Shown one piece after another: positions 6,223 through 8,935 of a DNA stretch of 8,935 nucleotides. The position numbers and the translations under genes were made by a program. Source of the stretch: Actinoplanes rectilineatus (GTDB lineage: Bacteria; Actinomycetota; Actinomycetes; Mycobacteriales; Micromonosporaceae); the NCBI RefSeq assembly GCF_000962825.1, contig NZ_JZKF01000155.1, positions 1 through 8,935 on the forward strand, written 5' to 3'. Position 1 is the stretch's first letter; each line of letters begins with the position of its first letter. The notes beneath the pieces were generated by a model, which saw nothing but the letters and a program-made list of their open reading frames with translations, ran no database searches and was not told the DNA's origin.

Positions 6223-7170
6223 TCAATCGCCGCGGTCGTCCCCGGCCGGGCCGGACGAGCCGCCACGGTCGTCCCCAGCCGGGCCGGACGAGCCGTCGCC
6301 CAGGCCGGACGGGGCTCTCGCCAGGTCGGACGGGTCGCCGGTCGCGCTCGTCGCGGTGAGCGCCGCGGCGAACAACAACAGCTGGTTGACGGCGCTGAGC
6401 AGCACCAGCAGCCCGACCGAGCCCGCGACCAGCTGGTACACCGGGTTGTCCTCGGCGGCCCGCACATACTTGCCGCCGAGCGTCTTGAGCAGTTCGATGG
6501 CCACCCCGGCCAGGATCGCCGGGCCGAGCAGGCGGCGCCATGACATGCGTACGCGCGGAAGCCCGGTCAGCGCCCCGCAGGCCAGGACGGTGTTCACGCC
6601 GGCGCCCACCAGGAACCCGACCACGCCCAGCAGCAGCCGCGACCATCCGTCGCCGGCGTCGGTCTGCGCGGCGATCCGGCCCGCGACGACCGTCGTCGCG
6701 TACGCGACCGCCAGGGACGCGACCAGCAGCACCGCCAGGCCGGCGAGCACGAGCAGGTCGATGAGCACCCGGGTCGGCAGCCGGCCGGGGTACTCGGGGA
6801 GCCGCCAGATCCGGCGGATCGAGGACCGGTACGCGTCGATCCAGAACCAGCCGGTGACCGGCAGGCCGACGAAGGCGATCACCCCGGCCGTGGTCCGCGC
6901 CTCGCGCAGCGCCTGCACGTCCAGGCCGGTCAGGTTCTGTCCCACGTACCGCTGGACGGCGTGCAGCACGGCCGGGTCGTCCAGGACGAAACCGAACACC
7001 GCGAAGCCGGCCAGCCACGCCGCGAAGGTCCCGAAGAACGCGTAGTACGTCACCGCGGCGGCCAGCCGGCCCCCGTCTGCCTCGTCGTACCGGACGGCGG
7101 CCCGCGCCAGATGGTCGACGCTGGGGTGACGCCGCCGCAGCCGTTGCCAGCGCGCCGCGATCCGTGTCAT
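6223..7170 (-). CDS. YihY/BrkB-family inner-membrane protein
   Basis: This 315-aa integral membrane protein has about six hydrophobic segments (near 38-62, 95-112, 134-165, 179-202, 215-232 and 247-272). Family features include the N-terminal DGGRLAAAVTYYAFFGTFA, in which small residues replace polar ones in the first helix, the GLDVQALREAR helix, and YQLVAGSVGLLVLLSAVNQLLLF at the end. The family was once annotated as ribonuclease BN, which is wrong for these proteins; their transport or envelope role is unsettled. The ATG at 7168-7170 is chosen because an N-terminal basic helix follows it and GGAA lies 6 nt before it; the longer open frame to 7452 overlaps the neighbouring gene. The hydrophilic tail (from about 276) ends in two copies of an 11-residue repeat, SSGPAGDDRGG and SSGPAGDDRGD. 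The gene lies 38 nt downstream of the membrane-anchored protein gene on the same strand, so the two probably form an operon. Confidence 0.85.
   Translation of the reverse strand: MTRIAARWQRLRRRHPSVDHLARAAVRYDEADGGRLAAAVTYYAFFGTFAAWLAGFAVFGFVLDDPAVLHAVQRYVGQNLTGLDVQALREARTTAGVIAFVGLPVTGWFWIDAYRSSIRRIWRLPEYPGRLPTRVLIDLLVLAGLAVLLVASLAVAYATTVVAGRIAAQTDAGDGWSRLLLGVVGFLVGAGVNTVLACGALTGLPRVRMSWRRLLGPAILAGVAIELLKTLGGKYVRAAEDNPVYQLVAGSVGLLVLLSAVNQLLLFAAALTATSATGDPSDLARAPSGLGDGSSGPAGDDRGGSSGPAGDDRGD
6233..6295. repeat. 33-bp tandem duplication in the YihY-like C-terminus
   Basis: The 30-base blocks 6233-6262 and 6266-6295 are identical except for one base (G at 6244, A at 6277) and start 33 bp apart. 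In frame they encode the repeated SSGPAGDDRG motif. The near identity points to a recent duplication or to slippage in a length-variable tail. Confidence 0.85.
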
Positions 7171-7208
7171 CGGCGTTCCGTACCCCCTGATGAGCGGGTC
7201 ATGCCCGG

Positions 7209-7763
7209 TCAGGACATCTGCCACATCACCTCGGGCTCGGCGGGCGTCCCGATGATCACGCGGTCCGCGTCGGGAGCGGCGAAGACGAGGGAGCGGAAGG
7301 CGCTCGCCGGGTCGAAGTTGGTGGTACAGGCGGTGATCGGCGTGGACGCGGTGCCGTCGGCTGACACCAGGCTGAAGGCGTCCGCCGGCAGTTCCGTCGC
7401 CGACGCGGGCTGCACCCGGAGCGCGACCGCCACCACGGTGCCCGGCGCGCACGCCACCGTTCCGATGGTGGCGCCGGTCACCGTCACCCGGACTGTCGCC
7501 TTTCCGGCGTGCAGGGCGACGGACTGGCCGGCCGACTTGTTCAAGGCTTCCGGGTCACTGGTCCAGACCCCCGCCTCACCCACCAGGATCCCGGTGCCTT
7601 CCGCCCGCCGGCCATCGGTGCCGGCGTCCGCCACCGTGGTCGCGGGCTCCGCACGCCGCAACGAGCTGCCCACCACGACGATCACCACCACCGTGACCGC
7701 CAGGAGGAACAGTAGGCGCAGCACCTGCGCCGGCGTCAGCGAAACCGTGTCCCGCTCGTCCAC
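7209..7763 (-). CDS. Single-pass membrane-anchored extracytoplasmic protein, function unknown
   Basis: This 184-aa protein has a short cytoplasmic N-terminus (DERDTVSLTPAQ) and one strong membrane helix at about 14-33 (LRLLFLLAVTVVVIVVVG), followed by RR. A Pro/Ala/Thr/Gly-rich linker comes next, then a beta-rich domain (about 80-180) with alternating hydrophobic stretches such as ATVRVTVTGATIG and VVAVALRV, and FSLVSADGTAS. The pattern is reminiscent of Ig-like DUF4352 domains, but the match is weak. Cys105 and Cys146 could form a disulfide outside the cell. No signal peptidase or lipobox site is seen, so it is probably membrane-anchored. The start is GTG 7761-7763, with GGGGG about 6 nt upstream as ribosome site; no better ATG exists. 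It lies 38 nt upstream of the YihY-like gene and may work with it. Confidence 0.75.
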   Translation of the reverse strand: MDERDTVSLTPAQVLRLLFLLAVTVVVIVVVGSSLRRAEPATTVADAGTDGRRAEGTGILVGEAGVWTSDPEALNKSAGQSVALHAGKATVRVTVTGATIGTVACAPGTVVAVALRVQPASATELPADAFSLVSADGTASTPITACTTNFDPASAFRSLVFAAPDADRVIIGTPAEPEVMWQMS

Positions 7764-7901
7764 GTCAAACCCCCATGATCATCGATATCGACGCACCGCA
7801 TGGTAGCTAGGCTCCCGCTCGCATCCCCACCGCGCCGAGGCAGCGAGGTACCCTTCTCTCAATCTCCGTATTGTGTACGGAGTTAACCGCCTGGAGGTCC
7901 C
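7764..7901. promoter_or_regulatory. Divergent promoter region of the anchored-protein and DUF5701 genes
   Basis: The region holds the ribosome site of the minus-strand gene, a 10-bp palindrome TCGATATCGA (7782-7791), a minus-strand TACCAT that could be a -10 box (7800-7805), and on the plus side the operator-like palindrome at 7864-7882 and GGAGG (7893-7897). Both genes probably start transcription here. The boxes are assigned by eye. Confidence 0.45.
7864..7882 (+). promoter_or_regulatory. Operator-like perfect 7-5-7 palindrome before the DUF5701 gene
   Basis: CTCCGTA (7864-7870) and TACGGAG (7876-7882) are exact inverted copies around TTGTG. A TANNNT box (TATTGT, 7869-7874) lies inside the palindrome, so a bound protein would cover the -10 element. 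CTCCGTA/TACGGAG arms are common in operators of TetR-family repressors in actinomycetes (my recollection). No regulator gene is encoded nearby, so it would act from elsewhere. Confidence 0.5.
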
Positions 7902-8498
7902 ATGAGCCTGAACCACCGTCTGGACCGCCTCCTCGAGGCCGGACTCGCCGACGCCACCGGCCGCACCGAGGCGGAACTCGCCGCCTGCGTCGCGGCTCTG
8001 CCCGACGAACCGAGGAGCATTCTGGCCGTACACCCCATGCTGGCCGGCGCCCGTCGACTGGCCCCACTGCTGCGCCGCGGCGACAAGCCCGGCTTCGTCG
8101 TCGAGGACATGACCGACCTCGACGAGTTCGCACCCATCGACGGGGTCACCCTGCCCGACAGTCCGCTCTACCTGCTCCGCGAACCCGAACGCGGCGACGA
8201 CATGCGCAACTGGAGCCCCGACGAGGCGCTCCCGGCGATCCTCGGCCGCGGGCGGACACCACTCACCGTCGGCGAGGGCATCAGCTGGCTGCTCCAGGAA
8301 CCGGCGACGCTCGAACCCGGCCACTGCTTCATGACGATCGGATCCCGCCGGGCGGGCGACGCTCGTACCCCCGCGCTCTGGATCAGCGGCGGAACCGGCC
8401 GCGACGGCCGGGCCCGCCGCGGCGCCCCCAAAGTCGGATGGTGCTGGGCCGGCAACCGCCACACCTGGCTGGGTTTCGCCTCCGCACTGTCGCGCTGA
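7902..8498 (+). CDS. DUF5701-family protein
   Basis: This 198-aa soluble protein has no signal peptide or membrane helix. It shows the conserved blocks I associate with DUF5701 of actinobacteria: YLLREPERGDDMRNWSPDEA (90-109), ILGRGRTPLTVGEGISWLLQ (113-132), CFMTIGSRR followed by PALWISGG (142-164), and PKVGWCWAGNRHTWLGFASA (176-195). The conserved Arg, Glu, Trp and His residues suggest a binding or catalytic pocket, but no reaction is known for the family. The start ATG 7902 has GGAGG four bases upstream (7893-7897), a strong ribosome site, unlike the leaderless genes elsewhere in the window. The operator-like palindrome upstream suggests repression by a dimeric regulator. Family naming is from memory of the motifs; the coding call itself is secure. 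Confidence 0.82.
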   Translation: MSLNHRLDRLLEAGLADATGRTEAELAACVAALPDEPRSILAVHPMLAGARRLAPLLRRGDKPGFVVEDMTDLDEFAPIDGVTLPDSPLYLLREPERGDDMRNWSPDEALPAILGRGRTPLTVGEGISWLLQEPATLEPGHCFMTIGSRRAGDARTPALWISGGTGRDGRARRGAPKVGWCWAGNRHTWLGFASALSR

Positions 8499-8635
8499 CG
8501 CAGCGTACGCGCCGACCCCCGCCGACGGTTCCGGCACCACGAACGGTCCGGGCCCGGTGACTGTCGGCAGCAGGGTAGCGAACGTCACCTGACCTGGGCT
8601 TTCGTACCCGATGGGCGGCGTCGTACCGTGCCGTC
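8499..8635. other. Intergenic region with a possible stem-loop
   Basis: GCCGACGGTT (8521-8530) can pair with GACTGTCGGC (8559-8568) over 10 bp, including two G-U pairs, around a 28-nt loop that contains the palindrome CCGGGCCCGG (8548-8557). There is no T tract. It may end the DUF5701 transcript or be incidental in such GC-rich DNA. No gene is supported here. Confidence 0.3.
8624..8629 (+). promoter_or_regulatory. TACCGT -10 box, possible leaderless promoter of the small membrane gene
   Basis: TACCGT is followed by 6 nt (GCCGTC) and GTG 8636, the same geometry as the cyclase gene. No ribosome binding site precedes this GTG. Confidence 0.4.
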
Positions 8636-8818
8636 GTGGTTTTCTTCGACGACGCCGACGCGGTCACCGTTCAGCACCCGGACACCCTCACCGACCGGAA
8701 GACCGTCCGCGGTGCCGCGAGCCGGCTGGCGGCCGGTGTCGGCGCGGCCTCCCTGATGCTTCTCGTCCTCCTCGCCGCCGGGGCGGCGACCGTGGCCATC
8801 ACGTACCAGGTGTCGTAA
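8636..8818 (+). CDS. Small one-helix membrane protein, function unknown
   Basis: This 60-aa protein starts with GTG. Its N-terminus is acidic and soluble (VVFFDDADAVTVQHPDTLTD), then a basic stretch (RKTVRGAASR) precedes one membrane helix at about 31-56 (LAAGVGAASLMLLVLLAAGA and on), with a short tail ending YQVS and a TAA stop. The basic residues before the helix predict an N-in orientation. Third codon positions are almost all G or C, which supports real coding despite the length. I recognise no family. It lies 18 bp from the right end of an IS200/IS605-type element, whose insertion just missed its stop codon. Weakest points are the missing ribosome site and the small size. Confidence 0.55.
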   Translation: MVFFDDADAVTVQHPDTLTDRKTVRGAASRLAAGVGAASLMLLVLLAAGAATVAITYQVS

Positions 8819-8836
8819 GGGCGCTACGGCGACGCG

Positions 8837-8935
8837 TTGACATCCTCGCCGCCCTAAAGGACGGCGATTCCAGCCACGCTGCGCGTGGCACGCGCGGCGT
8901 TCTGGCGGGTTACCGCTTCACTGCGCGGTGCCGGG
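8837..8935 (-). mobile_element. Right end of an IS200/IS605-type (TnpB) element, running off the window
   Basis: Read on the minus strand, the sequence from 8872 to 8837 carries GGAATC, a 9-bp stem with TTTA loop, and AGGATGTCAA. This matches the terminal hairpin and TCAA-type cleavage site found behind tnpB genes in many actinomycetes (recalled, not searched). The stem (8859-8867 with 8846-8854) is complete as minus-strand RNA, with one U-G pair, but has a C/A mismatch on the plus strand, which fits a minus-strand element. In the minus frame at the edge, the last codons before a TGA (8918-8920) read PGTAQ, possibly the end of TnpB. The rest of the element lies beyond 8935. Active or relic status cannot be judged. 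Confidence 0.65.
8841..8935 (-). ncRNA. Probable 3' part of a TnpB guide RNA (omega/reRNA)
   Basis: TnpB nucleases of IS200/IS605 elements use an RNA transcribed from the 3' end of tnpB through the right end, with the guide read from flanking DNA. Here the minus strand has several stems: GCGGT/ACCGC (8925-8929 with 8912-8916), a perfect 7-bp stem GCCACGC/GCGTGGC with 3-nt loop (8873-8889), and the terminal 9-bp stem. If the element end is at 8837, the guide would begin CGCGTCGCCGTAGCGCCC (8836 down to 8819). The 5' end of the RNA is outside the window. Assignment is by analogy with ISDra2-type systems. Confidence 0.45.

Noticed and set aside
7779..8588. A 269-codon minus frame antisense to the DUF5701 gene
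   Set aside because: The plus strand has a strong ribosome site and family motifs; this frame is Gly/Ala-rich and shows no domain.
1..8935. tRNA, rRNA or CRISPR array
   Set aside because: I saw no cloverleaf with a TTC-type loop, no rRNA-like sequence and no series of regularly spaced repeats.

Overview
The window is very GC-rich, with coding stretches whose third codon positions are almost all G or C. This points to an actinomycete. The membrane GGDEF protein, the DUF5701-type protein and several start codons placed 6-7 nt after a TANNNT box fit Micromonosporaceae/Actinoplanes-like bacteria best, but that placement is inference. No stretch of more than 300 bases lacks a gene. The longest gaps are 3707-3897 and 4579-4767.

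Left part (1-3900) looks accessory. It holds the 3' end of an unrecognised gene (1-120). Its stop overlaps the start of a broken IS5-family transposase (117-873), which carries a one-base frameshift and has lost its C-terminal catalytic end. On the minus strand follow a 375-aa HEAT/LRV-like repeat protein (921-2048) and a 507-aa tyrosine recombinase of the Tn554 TnpB-like type with a Cys-rich tail (2183-3706). The usual partner recombinase and small third protein are not seen, so this is probably a remnant or a solitary mover.

Middle part (3898-7763) looks like ordinary chromosome. A HAD-superfamily phosphatase/phosphomutase (minus, 3898-4578) is divergent from a membrane diguanylate cyclase (plus, 4768-6210) with a GGEEF motif and an RxxD I-site. 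They share a 189-bp intergenic region with an inverted repeat. The cyclase gene converges, with a gap of only 12 bp, on a minus-strand pair: a YihY/BrkB-family membrane protein (6223-7170) preceded by a single-pass membrane-anchored protein (7209-7763).

Right part: a DUF5701-family gene (7902-8498) has a perfect 7-5-7 palindrome in its promoter. A small, GTG-initiated one-helix membrane protein (8636-8818) follows. The window ends inside the right end of an IS200/IS605-type (TnpB) element on the minus strand, with the conserved terminal hairpin and probably the 3' part of the TnpB guide RNA.

The most notable signals are the TnpB-element right end, whose stem is complete only as minus-strand RNA and which predicts a guide from the adjacent DNA, and the repeated leaderless-promoter geometry in front of four genes. 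No complete new multi-gene system is visible.
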